DNA of 64,000 nucleotides from Cohnella sp. WQ 127256 (GCF_024519285.1 NZ_JAMZCY010000005.1:372001-436000); one strand, 5' to 3'; shown: positions 54,125 through 62,514, counted from the stretch's first letter. Notes: a model not told the origin generated them from the sequence alone. Numbers and translations: made by a program.

Positions 54125-54945
54125 AGCTCCAACATTTCATTACTTACGTGATACTCATTCTATTGACCTTGTCTGTTGTCTACCCGGCACTATGGATCGT
54201 CATGTCTTCCTTGAAGGAAGGAAATAGTCTATATAGTGAGACGTTAATTCCAAGAGCATTTACGTTCGATCATTATAAAGATCTGTTCACGAATACTCGG
54301 TATCAATATTCCCTTTGGTATATGAACACGATCAAGGTAGCCGTTCTGTCCGCAATTCTGGGCACGATCATGACCATGTTAGGCTCCTATGCCATGGCTA
54401 GGTTTCGTTTCGTTGGTCGTAAGTTCGGATTGATGGGAATGCTTGTCCTGAATATGTTTCCTAGCTTCATGTCGCTTGTGGCCATCTATATTTTGCTGCT
54501 CCAATTCGAATTGCTGAATTCGCACTGGGCGCTCATTCTCGTGTATAGCTCAGGAGCATTCATTAGTAACGTTTTTGTAGCCAAAGGGTTTTACGATACG
54601 ATTCCAAGAAGTCTCGATGAAGCTGCTAGAATAGATGGAGCCTCTCACTGGAAGGTGTTTACTAGTGTGATGATTCCGCTGTCTAAGCCTATGCTAACTT
54701 ATATCAGTCTCGTTATTTTTAATGGAGCTTGGGTTGATTTTATATTCGCTAGATTGATTCTGAGGACGGCAGACCAAGAAACATTAGCTGTCGGGCTGTA
54801 CGATATCGTCAATCAACAGACATCTACCGATTTCACCTTCTTTGCTGCCGGCGCGGTGCTGTTATCCGTTCCAGTCCTCCTCTTATTCGTATGGCTACAA
54901 CGTTTCTTAGTCGATGGATTGACGGCAGGAGCTTCTAAAGGTTAA
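54121..54945 (+). CDS. Maltodextrin-type ABC permease (MdxG/MalG-like)
   Basis: The 274-residue six-helix protein pairs with the MalF-like subunit. The EAA loop reads EAARIDGASHWKVFTSVMIP, and the terminal FLVDGLTAGASKG is the MalG-type ending. It is translationally coupled to the upstream gene and followed 30 bases later by a GH13 hydrolase, as in the Bacillus maltodextrin cluster. Confidence 0.94.
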   Translation: MKLQHFITYVILILLTLSVVYPALWIVMSSLKEGNSLYSETLIPRAFTFDHYKDLFTNTRYQYSLWYMNTIKVAVLSAILGTIMTMLGSYAMARFRFVGRKFGLMGMLVLNMFPSFMSLVAIYILLLQFELLNSHWALILVYSSGAFISNVFVAKGFYDTIPRSLDEAARIDGASHWKVFTSVMIPLSKPMLTYISLVIFNGAWVDFIFARLILRTADQETLAVGLYDIVNQQTSTDFTFFAAGAVLLSVPVLLLFVWLQRFLVDGLTAGASKG

Positions 54946-54975
54946 TACAAATCGAGCTAAGGAGATTTTACAAAC

Positions 54976-56760
54976 ATGCTTAAGGAAGCTGTATTTCATA
55001 CGAATGATATTCCTTATTTGTTTACGGTTGGGGAGCATAGAGTAAAGATTCGTATTCGTGCTAAGCGTGGTGAGGTATTTAACTGCGTATTGTTTTATTC
55101 GGATCGGTATAAACCGCCGGGAAGTGGAAGCTCAATACAGCTTGAGTTAGCAGGATCGACTGAGCTGCATGATTACTTTGAAGGTGTCGTCTACTCTGCC
55201 AACAATCGGCTCCGCTATCTTTTTCTATTATCCGGCTATGATGGTTCTCAAGTGTGGTGTGGGGAGTATGGTGTGTCGGAAAGCAGGCAAGCTGCCGGGT
55301 ACTTTCATTGCGCCTCTATCTCCGCAGCGGACGAAGGGATTCCCCCCTCCTGGGTGCAGGACGCAGTTGTGTATCAAATATTCCCGGAACGATTCGCTAA
55401 TGGCAATCCAGCTAACAATCCGCAAGGTGTTAGAAGCTGGACATCGGAAGAAGCTGTTGAGCGTGACAGCTTCTACGGAGGGGATATTCTAGGTATTATT
55501 GAGAAGCTTCCTTATCTCCACAACTTGGGTATTAACGTCATCTATTTGACACCCGTATTCGAATCAACATCTAATCACAAATACAATACGACGGATTATT
55601 ATTCTGTTGATCCTCATTTCGGTACTCTCGTGGAATTGAAGCTGCTTGTTGAGAAAGCCCATTCGTTGAATATGAAGGTTGTGTTTGATGCAGTTTTCAA
55701 TCATGCGGGGGACAAATTCTTCGCTTTCCAAGACGTAATGGAGCACGGTGAAAGCTCGGAGTATAAGGATTGGTTTTTTGTAAATGAATTTCCGATTGTT
55801 CAAGCTCCAAGTCCTAGCTATGAATCCTTCGGTATTCATTCACCAACGATGCCTAAACTAAATACGAGAAATCCTGAGGTAGTGCAATACTTGCTTGAGG
55901 TTGCGAAATACTGGATTCACGAAGTTGGTATTGATGGCTGGAGACTTGATGTAGCCAATGAGATCGACCATAGCTTTTGGCGGCTTCTCCGACATGAGAT
56001 CAAAGCCATAGATCGCGAGCTGCTTCTCGTAGGTGAAATCATGCATCAATCCGGGCCATGGCTTAGAGGGGATCAATTCGACGGGGTTATGAATTATTTG
56101 CTACGCGATACGATGATCGATTTCTTTGCGAAACAAACAATTACTGCCCGATTTTTTGTTGGTCAACTCGAATCTATCCGTATGCAATATACGGATAGTG
56201 CGAATGCCGCCATGTTCAACTTGATCGGAAGTCACGATACAGAGAGGTTCCTGACTGCTTGTTCTCATAGTGTATGGGGCTGGAATGAGAAGCAGGAGAC
56301 CGAACGCCTAAAGCTAGCGTCGGTGTTTCAATTGACGTATACCGGAATGCCGATGATCTATTATGGTGATGAAGTTGGGATGACGGGAGGCGAGGATCCA
56401 CATTGCCGCAAACCGATGGTGTGGGACGAGGAAAAGCAGGACATATCGTTATTCACACACTACAAACAATTAATAACGATAAGAAAAGAGAATTCAGCCC
56501 TTCGCAGCGGTGAGTTCAAGCTATGGTTTGTACAAGAAGCCCACAATATGTTCGGTTTTATACGATTTAATTCTGCGCAGAGGATAGGCATTATTCTGAA
56601 TAACAGTCCGAATGTGCAAGAGCTCCATGTAGACTCGCCTGAGGGTATCGATGTTCAAAGTGTGCACGTTCTCTTTGGAGATAACAGCGTGAGATGGGTC
56701 GATGGTAAAGTCACAGGAGTGCTACCCTCCTACAGTGCTTCAATCCTAATACTCAATTAA
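54976..56760 (+). CDS. GH13 neopullulanase/cyclomaltodextrinase/maltogenic amylase type
   Basis: The 594-residue cytoplasmic enzyme has an N-terminal CBM34-like dimerisation domain and a GH13 barrel. Catalytic residues are nucleophile Asp325 (GWRLDVANEID), acid/base Glu354 (LLVGEIMH) and transition-state Asp421 (GSHDTERFL); region I reads DAVFNHAGDKF. Length and domains are those of subfamily GH13_20 enzymes that hydrolyse cyclodextrins, maltodextrins and pullulan after import. AAGGAG lies upstream. It completes the LacI-regulated importer operon. Confidence 0.93.
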   Translation: MLKEAVFHTNDIPYLFTVGEHRVKIRIRAKRGEVFNCVLFYSDRYKPPGSGSSIQLELAGSTELHDYFEGVVYSANNRLRYLFLLSGYDGSQVWCGEYGVSESRQAAGYFHCASISAADEGIPPSWVQDAVVYQIFPERFANGNPANNPQGVRSWTSEEAVERDSFYGGDILGIIEKLPYLHNLGINVIYLTPVFESTSNHKYNTTDYYSVDPHFGTLVELKLLVEKAHSLNMKVVFDAVFNHAGDKFFAFQDVMEHGESSEYKDWFFVNEFPIVQAPSPSYESFGIHSPTMPKLNTRNPEVVQYLLEVAKYWIHEVGIDGWRLDVANEIDHSFWRLLRHEIKAIDRELLLVGEIMHQSGPWLRGDQFDGVMNYLLRDTMIDFFAKQTITARFFVGQLESIRMQYTDSANAAMFNLIGSHDTERFLTACSHSVWGWNEKQETERLKLASVFQLTYTGMPMIYYGDEVGMTGGEDPHCRKPMVWDEEKQDISLFTHYKQLITIRKENSALRSGEFKLWFVQEAHNMFGFIRFNSAQRIGIILNNSPNVQELHVDSPEGIDVQSVHVLFGDNSVRWVDGKVTGVLPSYSASILILN

Positions 56761-56762
56761 TT

Positions 56763-56814
56763 AGCAGAAATAAACACAAGGAGCCCTTGGAAACGGGGGC
56801 TTACTTGTGCTGCT
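56763..56814 (+). other. Hairpin after the GH13 gene
   Basis: AGCAG...CACAAG..GCCC pairs with GGGC..CTTGTG..CTGCT. It has no T-tract, so it may be a weak terminator at the operon end. Confidence 0.45.
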
Positions 56815-56898
56815 GACTAAAGGATACATACCGTTCCCGTCTTGTCCACCTCGACATAAGATAACCTGAATAAAGGTTTGTCAGAGGAGGGACGGTGG

Positions 56899-57348
56899 AT
56901 GCATATGTACGCCGGGATTGGATGTGCGTTATTGGGGGCGGTGGTTTCTTTTTCCTTTGGGTTGTGGAATGAATCGTTAACTTTTCTGTTGATCTTGATG
57001 GCGATAGATTATTTTACGGGTGTTGCAGCCGCAGTTAAAGAAGGTAGTGGGTTAAATAGCAACATCGGTTTCTGGGGCTTGTTCAAAAAAGGACTTATCT
57101 TGCTCGTTATGATGATCGCTCATCGGCTGGACCTACTCCTTGAAATCGATGTTGTCATGGGAAGTGCTGTTTTTTTTTATATTGCCAACGAACTCCTGTC
57201 CATCACTGAGAATTACGGTCGACTGGGACTTCCTTTACCTGATCGACTTAAACAAATAATTTTAGTGCTTAGAGATCGTGCAGGAGAGGGAGAGGACAAA
57301 CCTGACGCGATAGATAACCCCAAAAATCCTAACAAACCAGAAACGTAA
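56899..57348 (+). CDS. Phage-holin-family membrane protein (BhlA/holin 4 type)
   Basis: The 149-residue protein has three or four membrane helices and the pattern IDYFTGVAAAVKEGSGLNSNIGFWGLFKKG (IDYFTGVAAAVKEGSG and NSNIGFWGLFKKG) of the toxin-secretion/phage-lysis holin family (Phage_holin_4_1), with a charged tail. The ATG at 56899 has GGAGGG eight bases before it; a TTG at 56878 is in frame. No endolysin or phage gene is near, so it is probably a chromosomal membrane protein, sometimes tied to sporulation or export. Confidence 0.82.
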   Translation: MHMYAGIGCALLGAVVSFSFGLWNESLTFLLILMAIDYFTGVAAAVKEGSGLNSNIGFWGLFKKGLILLVMMIAHRLDLLLEIDVVMGSAVFFYIANELLSITENYGRLGLPLPDRLKQIILVLRDRAGEGEDKPDAIDNPKNPNKPET

Positions 57349-57352
57349 GTCC

Positions 57353-57406
57353 AAAAAGCCTAATCTCACGCATCCGTTGGAGGCGATGCGACAAGGCTTT
57401 TTGTTT
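57353..57406 (+). terminator. Rho-independent terminator
   Basis: AAAAAGCCT pairs with AGGCTTTTT, with an inner GCATC/GATGC stem, then TGTTTT. It ends the holin-like gene and works on both strands. Confidence 0.85.
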
Positions 57407-57468
57407 TCAGTCAACTCAGGCTATAATCTAATTAGTAAGGATATTCCATTCGGGAAGGATGAGTCGTC

Positions 57469-58893
57469 ATGAGACTAGAAGGTGGTACGAGCGTCATACT
57501 TCGAGTTGAAATGGACAAGCAGGTAATCACATTCGGTGAGCTTGTATCTATTATCGGTCAACAGGGTGGGGACATCGTTGCGATTGACGTCATTCAGCCA
57601 GGTAGAAAATTGGAGGTACGGGATTTAACCGTAAGTGTCGCGGAGCCAGCGATTATCGAAGCTTTGACAGGTGCTGTGCGTGAAATCAAAGGTATTCATC
57701 TCGTGAATGTTTCCGATAGAACCTTCTTACTCCATTTGGGTGGTAAAATTCAAATCCAATCGAAGGTGCCGATTAAAAACCGCGACGATCTGTCTCGAGT
57801 ATATACGCCGGGAGTGGCGAAGGTTTGCTTGGCTATTCATGAGGATCAAAGCAAGGCTCATTCCTTGACGATTCGACGGAATACGGTTGCAGTTGTGTCA
57901 GACGGGACGGCGGTACTCGGCCTTGGAGACATAGGGCCGCATGCGGCGATGCCCGTCATGGAAGGAAAAGCAATGCTATTCAAGGAATTGGCTGATGTGG
58001 ATGCTTTTCCGATTTGCTTGGATACTAAAGATACAGAAGAGATCATCGCGATTGTCAAAGCGATTGCGCCGACATTTGGTGGTATTAATCTGGAGGATAT
58101 TTCGTCCCCAAGATGCTTCGAGATCGAACGCAGACTTAAGGAACAGCTGGACATCCCAGTATTTCATGACGATCAGCATGGAACTGCTGTCGTTCTGCTA
58201 GCGGGTCTTATTAATGCGTTGAAAATTGTTGGTAAGTCTTTAGATGAAATTAAAGTCGTTGTATGCGGAGTCGGTGCTGCGGGGATTGCTTGTTCCCGTA
58301 TGCTACTCGCTGCAGGTGTGACCCATCTTGTTGGTGTGGATAAGGAGGGGGCTATACACAGAGATACGGTGTATGAGAGTGCGGTACTGAACGAATACGC
58401 AGCAATAACGAATACATACAATGAACAAGGATCCTTGTCCGACGTAATTGCTGGAGCGGATGTATTCATCGGGTTATCAAGGCCGAAACTGTTGAGTAAT
58501 GAGGATGTACGGAAAATGAAGCCTGACCCGATCGTATTTGCGATGGCTAATCCTGATCCGGAAATATCACCAGAAGAAGCTGGTACCTACGTGCGGGTTT
58601 ATGCAACCGGTCGGTCTGACTACCCTAATCAGCTTAACAACGTGTTAGTGTTCCCGGGAATTTTCCGTGGTGCCTTGGATGCTCGTGCCAGTACGATAAG
58701 CGAGTCGATGAAGCTGGCGGCAGCGAAAGCGATCGCTTCTATCGTTACAGATGAGGAATTAAACGAGGAATATATTATTCCAAGCGTATTTAATGATAAG
58801 GTCGTACCTGCTGTCCGCAAAGCCGTTATTCAAGAAGCGATCCTTAGTGGTGTTGCTCGTAAAGTACCAAGTGATTTTCGCAATTTAGACTAG
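57469..58893 (+). CDS. NAD-dependent malic enzyme with N-terminal ACT-like domain
   Basis: The 474-residue enzyme decarboxylates malate to pyruvate. Residues 1-85 form an ACT-like regulatory domain (ITFGELVSIIGQQGGDIVAI). The malic domain follows: RVYTPGVAKVCLAI, SDGTAVLGLGDIGPHAAMPVMEGK, the metal-binding DTKDTEEI and FGGINLEDISSPRCFEIE, VFHDDQHGT; then the Rossmann domain VVCGVGAAGIACSRML and the late AMANPDPEISPEEA. TATAAT at 57422 is a probable -10 box. The gene stands alone. Confidence 0.94.
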   Translation: MRLEGGTSVILRVEMDKQVITFGELVSIIGQQGGDIVAIDVIQPGRKLEVRDLTVSVAEPAIIEALTGAVREIKGIHLVNVSDRTFLLHLGGKIQIQSKVPIKNRDDLSRVYTPGVAKVCLAIHEDQSKAHSLTIRRNTVAVVSDGTAVLGLGDIGPHAAMPVMEGKAMLFKELADVDAFPICLDTKDTEEIIAIVKAIAPTFGGINLEDISSPRCFEIERRLKEQLDIPVFHDDQHGTAVVLLAGLINALKIVGKSLDEIKVVVCGVGAAGIACSRMLLAAGVTHLVGVDKEGAIHRDTVYESAVLNEYAAITNTYNEQGSLSDVIAGADVFIGLSRPKLLSNEDVRKMKPDPIVFAMANPDPEISPEEAGTYVRVYATGRSDYPNQLNNVLVFPGIFRGALDARASTISESMKLAAAKAIASIVTDEELNEEYIIPSVFNDKVVPAVRKAVIQEAILSGVARKVPSDFRNLD

Positions 58894-58982
58894 AAAAGTG
58901 ACATTGTGGCAAAGAATATCGGCAAATAGGTTGGATGTTCATGAATTTGTCAAAAAGATAAGAAATCTCTTTAGACAAATGC

Positions 58983-59012
58983 TTGAGTTCAAATGCATGT
59001 ATTAGGTAAAAT
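58983..59012 (+). promoter_or_regulatory. Putative sigma-A promoter of the CuA protein gene
   Basis: TTGAGT and TAAAAT with 18-base spacing lie 38 bases upstream of the ATG at 59051. Confidence 0.45.
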
Positions 59013-59050
59013 AAGAGGTAAACATTTTGTAGGAAGCAGGGGAGCAGACG

Positions 59051-59431
59051 ATGCAGAAATGGATTATGTCCACTTTGGTTACGATTGCGTGTGCAATGGG
59101 TGTATACTTATTGGCAACTGGACTGCCGGAGAAGCCGAAAGATGAAGCATCCGGATTAAAAGAAGGTCAAGAATTGCTTAAAATTAAGGCTACAAACTTT
59201 AACTTCGATGAAAAAGAGTATCATGTTACAGCGGGAACAAGCTATGTTGTGAAATTCTCCAACTCACTTGGAAACCATGGCGTTGAATTTGTAGGACTTG
59301 ATATTCAACTAGATAAAAATACTCCAGAGCTTGAAGTGACTTTTGACAAGCCCGGTACGTATGAGCTACATTGCTCCATTATGTGCGGACAAGGCCATGG
59401 AGACATGGTATCGAAATTAATCGTAACGTAA
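59051..59431 (+). CDS. Stand-alone CuA-type cupredoxin (cytochrome oxidase II-like)
   Basis: The 126-residue product has one N-terminal membrane anchor (WIMSTLVTIACAMGVYLLA) and a cupredoxin domain. The CuA motif is complete: two Cys, His and Met in LHCSIMCGQGHGDM, with the upstream His in LGNHGVEF. This is the pattern of the soluble domain of cytochrome c oxidase subunit II, but without the usual second helix or a neighbouring subunit I gene. It is probably an extracytoplasmic electron or copper carrier. A terminator follows at 59438, so it is monocistronic. Confidence 0.85.
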   Translation: MQKWIMSTLVTIACAMGVYLLATGLPEKPKDEASGLKEGQELLKIKATNFNFDEKEYHVTAGTSYVVKFSNSLGNHGVEFVGLDIQLDKNTPELEVTFDKPGTYELHCSIMCGQGHGDMVSKLIVT

Positions 59432-59437
59432 AAAAGG

Positions 59438-59464
59438 AAAAGGAGCCTCTTGGGCTCCTTTTTT
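59438..59464 (+). terminator. Rho-independent terminator
   Basis: AAAGGAGCC pairs with GGCTCCTTT around a short TCTTG loop, followed by a T-run. Confidence 0.88.
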
Positions 59465-59508
59465 CCCATAATCCAAAAGCTCTGCTAATAAGAAAGGAAT
59501 GAGAAAGT

Positions 59509-59796
59509 ATGCTTACTCATATCGTCTTTTTTAAATTGAAAGACCGCAGTCCGGAGAGCGTGGCAACGACTGCTCAAGTGCTTCGTAATATGGAAGGGAA
59601 GATCGACGAGCTCCTTCATCTTGAGGTAGGAGTTGACGTGGTTCACTCTGAGCGTTCATATGATATTGCGTTAGTTACGAAATTTGAATCCTTGGACGCG
59701 CTGCAAGCTTACAATGTTCATCCCGTTCACAAGAAAGTTATCGAGCATATGATGTCCGTCCGTGAAGCATCGGTTAGCGTCGATTACGAGTGCTAG
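59509..59796 (+). CDS. Dabb (stress-responsive alpha/beta barrel) protein
   Basis: The 95-residue ferredoxin-like-fold protein has the Dabb pattern: MLTHIVFFKLKDRSPES, LEVGVDVVHSERSYDIALVTKFES and YNVHPVHKKVIEHM. The conserved His in NVHPVH is typical. Family members include plant stress proteins and polyketide cyclases; in bacteria most are uncharacterised. AAAGGA precedes the ATG. It is followed closely by a small membrane protein and a DUF86 gene. Confidence 0.88.
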   Translation: MLTHIVFFKLKDRSPESVATTAQVLRNMEGKIDELLHLEVGVDVVHSERSYDIALVTKFESLDALQAYNVHPVHKKVIEHMMSVREASVSVDYEC

Positions 59797-59830
59797 GATG
59801 ATGAGGCTTGTGGAAAAGGATCCAACTAAT

Positions 59831-59935
59831 ATGGGTGATGTGTATCAGATGATGACCTATACCGTCCTCATCTTGATCAGTGCAGTAATTATGGTCGTCT
59901 GGTTAAAGGTAAGAGGTAGACGAAAGAAGAAATGA
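59831..59935 (+). CDS. Small single-pass membrane protein
   Basis: A short frame encodes about 34 residues with one hydrophobic helix (TYTVLILISAVIMVVWL) and a basic tail (KVRGRRKKK), which predicts an N-out/C-in or anchored topology. The ATG at 59831 has AAAAGGA ten bases upstream. In-frame ATGs at 59798/59801 would extend it to 45 residues but have poor RBSs. It lies between the Dabb gene and the DUF86 gene (next start 18 bases later), so it is probably co-transcribed. Function unknown. Confidence 0.55.
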   Translation: MGDVYQMMTYTVLILISAVIMVVWLKVRGRRKKK

Positions 59936-59953
59936 CAAGGAGGCCGTCTTCTC

Positions 59954-60376
59954 ATGTATGATGTGAATGTTGACAGTATCCGTTCCCGTCTCGCTTGCCT
60001 TCCGGAGCTCGCTCAAGCACTTTCTGCTTCAACAGTGTCTTGGAAAGGCGGATTAATTGAAGGCCTAGCACAAGAACGTGCATTACATTTGGCAGCAGAA
60101 ATTGCAACAGATGTTGGACACACACTTATTGATGGTTTTATTATGCGAGATGCGAGTAGCTATGAGGATATCATCGAGATCATCACCGGCGAAAGAGTAA
60201 TTACCGAGCAGTTGGCGGAGCCCTTGAAACAATTAGTATTACTTCGTAAAACCCTTGTGCAGGATTACGACAAGTGGCCGCGGAATGAGCTGCACCCATT
60301 AACAGCGGAGCTTCCAAGGGTGCTAATGGGCTTCTCAGATCAAGTAGAAGCCTATTTAGAGAGAGAGTTAATTTAA
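59954..60376 (+). CDS. DUF86/HepT-like protein (YutE type)
   Basis: The 140-residue all-alpha protein matches DUF86 (HepT/YutE): HLAAEIATDVGHTLIDGFIMRDASSYEDI followed by LRKTLVQDYDKW (first block: HLAAEIATDVGHTLIDGF). In HepT toxins the RNase motif reads R-x4-6-H-x-Y; here the His position is Gln (RKTLVQDY), so HEPN RNase activity is doubtful. No MntA nucleotidyltransferase antitoxin gene is adjacent. An AAGGAGG RBS precedes the ATG. It is better read as a Bacillus-type YutE protein than as a toxin. Confidence 0.82.
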   Translation: MYDVNVDSIRSRLACLPELAQALSASTVSWKGGLIEGLAQERALHLAAEIATDVGHTLIDGFIMRDASSYEDIIEIITGERVITEQLAEPLKQLVLLRKTLVQDYDKWPRNELHPLTAELPRVLMGFSDQVEAYLERELI

Positions 60377-60402
60377 CCTTTATAGGTATCGTTACAACGG
60401 TT

Positions 60403-60436
60403 CCATTGCGTAATTTGCAATGGGACTATTTTTTTT
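60403..60436 (+). terminator. Rho-independent terminator
   Basis: CCATTGC pairs with GCAATGG around a seven-base loop, followed after GACTA by eight T. Confidence 0.75.
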
Positions 60437-60529
60437 GCTTGTCACCTGTGTCAAGACGGGCTCTTGCTTCTTATACTGTCTTAACCGCATGGGCATTCGC
60501 CCGGGTTATACAGACGGGAGGGAGTATGA

Positions 60530-61024
60530 ATGGCGTGGGAAATGGCGGGTTATGGGATTGCTGTTGCGGTATTAGTAGTTGCGGTAGCTATTGTGATTGG
60601 CATCATGAGAATGATCAGATCACTCAGGTGCTTGGACGATGCTGTAGCTAATATTGCTAAAGAAGCGGAAGCATCTTTACAACAGTGTAAACAGCTTGCC
60701 GAGGAAGCTAAAGAGGCGATTGTAGATTCTAGACAGAGCCTAAGGGGCTTCGTAACGATTGCTGAGGGAGCACGTGCGCTTGGTGAGGCTGCCCAGACAG
60801 CAGCACAAACAGCCGTCCATGTAACGGGGCTCTATAGGGAATACCTGACTGCGCCCTTCCATTCCTTAAGCGACACTCCTGACCAGAAGGCTGGCGAGAT
60901 GCCTGATCTCATCGTTATTGGCCGAAAGCTATGGTCGATGCTGAAGTCGCATTCTGGTAAAGAACATTCGTCTGATAGCTGTCAGAGCCCGGGATCGGGT
61001 GCGGATCCATCTGAAGGAGAGTGA
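60530..61024 (+). CDS. DUF948 family membrane protein
   Basis: The 164-residue protein has one N-terminal helix (GYGIAVAVLVVAVAIVIGIM) and a long helical, coiled-coil-prone region (VANIAKEAEASLQQCKQLAEEAKEAI), the layout of DUF948 (YtxG-type) proteins. GGGAGGGAG precedes the ATG. The YtxH-type gene follows four bases after its stop. Such ytxGH pairs are general-stress membrane proteins of Bacillus; a role at the envelope is assumed. Confidence 0.85.
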   Translation: MAWEMAGYGIAVAVLVVAVAIVIGIMRMIRSLRCLDDAVANIAKEAEASLQQCKQLAEEAKEAIVDSRQSLRGFVTIAEGARALGEAAQTAAQTAVHVTGLYREYLTAPFHSLSDTPDQKAGEMPDLIVIGRKLWSMLKSHSGKEHSSDSCQSPGSGADPSEGE

Positions 61025-61028
61025 GAGT

Positions 61029-61379
61029 ATGGCTAATAAGAAAGCTGTAAAATCGTTTTTGTGGGGAACACTTACAGGTGCAATTGCTGGAGCTGTAACT
61101 GCATTATTATTCGCCCCTAAACCAGGACGTGAGCTTCGTGGAGATATTGCAGAAACTGCTCAGAAAGTCGGAGAGAAAACCGTGGATTTAAGCCGTCAAG
61201 CAGGATCAGCGGTGCAGTCATTGGCTAAACGGACGACAAGCTTGGTTGTTGACGCGAAACAAGCTACAGGACGGTTAGTCACGGACATTCGTTCTCGTAA
61301 AAATAGCGAGGCTAATGAGGGTAACGCAAATAATGAAGCTGACGAAGTCAACTTGGAAGACAAATCGTCCGCGTTGTAA
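61029..61379 (+). CDS. YtxH-domain protein
   Basis: The product of about 116 residues has the YtxH glycine-zipper membrane motif FLWGTLTGAIAGAVTALLFAPKPGRELR, shown as GTLTGAIAGAVTALLFAPKP, followed by a helical region and an Asn/Glu-rich tail. The ATG at 61029 has GGAGAG upstream; an earlier in-frame ATG at 60999 would start inside the DUF948 gene. It forms an operon with DUF948 and is a likely general-stress membrane protein. Confidence 0.87.
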   Translation: MANKKAVKSFLWGTLTGAIAGAVTALLFAPKPGRELRGDIAETAQKVGEKTVDLSRQAGSAVQSLAKRTTSLVVDAKQATGRLVTDIRSRKNSEANEGNANNEADEVNLEDKSSAL

Positions 61380-61413
61380 TTCATACTTGATGAAGCTTGA
61401 AGGATACAGTCCG

Positions 61414-61445
61414 AAGCATCGCCTCTCCCGTAGGCGATGCTTTTC
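61414..61445 (+). terminator. Rho-independent terminator
   Basis: AAGCATCGCCT pairs with AGGCGATGCTT around a seven-base loop, followed by four T. Confidence 0.8.
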
Positions 61446-61557
61446 GTTAGGGTACAAAAACTTGTCCGCTTATCCTAAGATTTAGGTACCTTTTGCGCGT
61501 TGTCTTCATAATGTATGACGACACAACCTAATGATAGATGAGGAAAGCGGTGTTTCC

Positions 61558-62370
61558 GTGCAGCAAGCGATCGCAGTCCTGGATTCTGGTGTGGGGGGAC
61601 TGACCGTTGTTAAAGAAGTGATGCGTCAGCTACCTTATGAGAAAATTTTGTATTTTGGAGACACGGCTAGAACGCCTTACGGACCAAGACCAGCAGATGA
61701 GGTCATAGCCTTTACTCGTGAGATTGTGAATTACCTCGTGCAATATCGTCCTAAGATGATCGTTATTGCTTGCAATACGGCAACAGCTGTTGCATTAGAA
61801 GATATTCGGCATCGGCATAATCTGCCAATCGTTGGAGTGATCAATCCAGGAGCTCGTGCAGCAGTCGGTCGAACAAAATCGGGCATCATAGGTGTCATTG
61901 GGACCGAAGGTACAATTAAGAGTGGTGCATATGATCTGGCGCTTAAAAGGCTTTCTCCACATATAGAGATCGTTAGTCAAGCTTGCCCGAGCTTCGTGCC
62001 ACTTGTAGAGGATGGGAATTTTCGGTCGGCAGAAACGAATCAAACCGTACTTGAATCTCTCTCGCTGCTTCGCAACTCTACGATGGATTGTCTCATTCTA
62101 GGCTGCACCCACTACCCTTTTCTCGCAGAGAGTATATCGGAGGTTATGGGTCCGACGGTTGTATTAATTAACTCAGCCGAGGAGACGGCGAGAGAAATTA
62201 GTACGATTCTGCATGAAAATAATGAATTAGCAGGCAAAGATGAATTCCCTGTTCATCATTTTTTTTGCAGCGGAGATGCAAGGAAGTTTCAACAGATTGC
62301 CAAGACATGGCTAGGAGATCAAATCAGGCTAACTCCAGTCATATGGCAGGTTCCTCATATTGGAGTATAA
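61558..62370 (+). CDS. murI: Glutamate racemase
   Basis: The product of about 270 residues makes D-glutamate for peptidoglycan. The two catalytic Cys appear in IACNTATAVAL and LILGCTHYPFL; the N-terminal AIAVLDSGVGGLTVVKEVM and YFGDTARTPYGPRP are diagnostic. GTG at 61558 matches the family N-terminus and has an AAGCGGTG-like RBS; an ATG at 61531 would add nine residues without an RBS. The gene is also called racE in Bacillus. Confidence 0.94.
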   Translation: MQQAIAVLDSGVGGLTVVKEVMRQLPYEKILYFGDTARTPYGPRPADEVIAFTREIVNYLVQYRPKMIVIACNTATAVALEDIRHRHNLPIVGVINPGARAAVGRTKSGIIGVIGTEGTIKSGAYDLALKRLSPHIEIVSQACPSFVPLVEDGNFRSAETNQTVLESLSLLRNSTMDCLILGCTHYPFLAESISEVMGPTVVLINSAEETAREISTILHENNELAGKDEFPVHHFFCSGDARKFQQIAKTWLGDQIRLTPVIWQVPHIGV

Positions 62371-62514
62371 CGACATCATTGTAAACCAAACAAGTTGAAC
62401 GTCTTATGGGCGCCTGACTTGCTTGGTTTACATGCTCTGCTCTTTATTAAGGGTCATATGTTGAAGAACGCGCTCATAAACCATTAGAACCGCTGAGGAA
62501 TTGAGGTGTGCTTA

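Noticed and set aside
56899-57348. Prophage remnant because of the holin-family gene
   Set aside because: No integrase, structural, endolysin or other phage gene lies near; the gene stands between metabolic genes with its own terminator.
59954-60376. HepT/MntA toxin-antitoxin system
   Set aside because: The HEPN catalytic His is replaced and no nucleotidyltransferase antitoxin gene is present.
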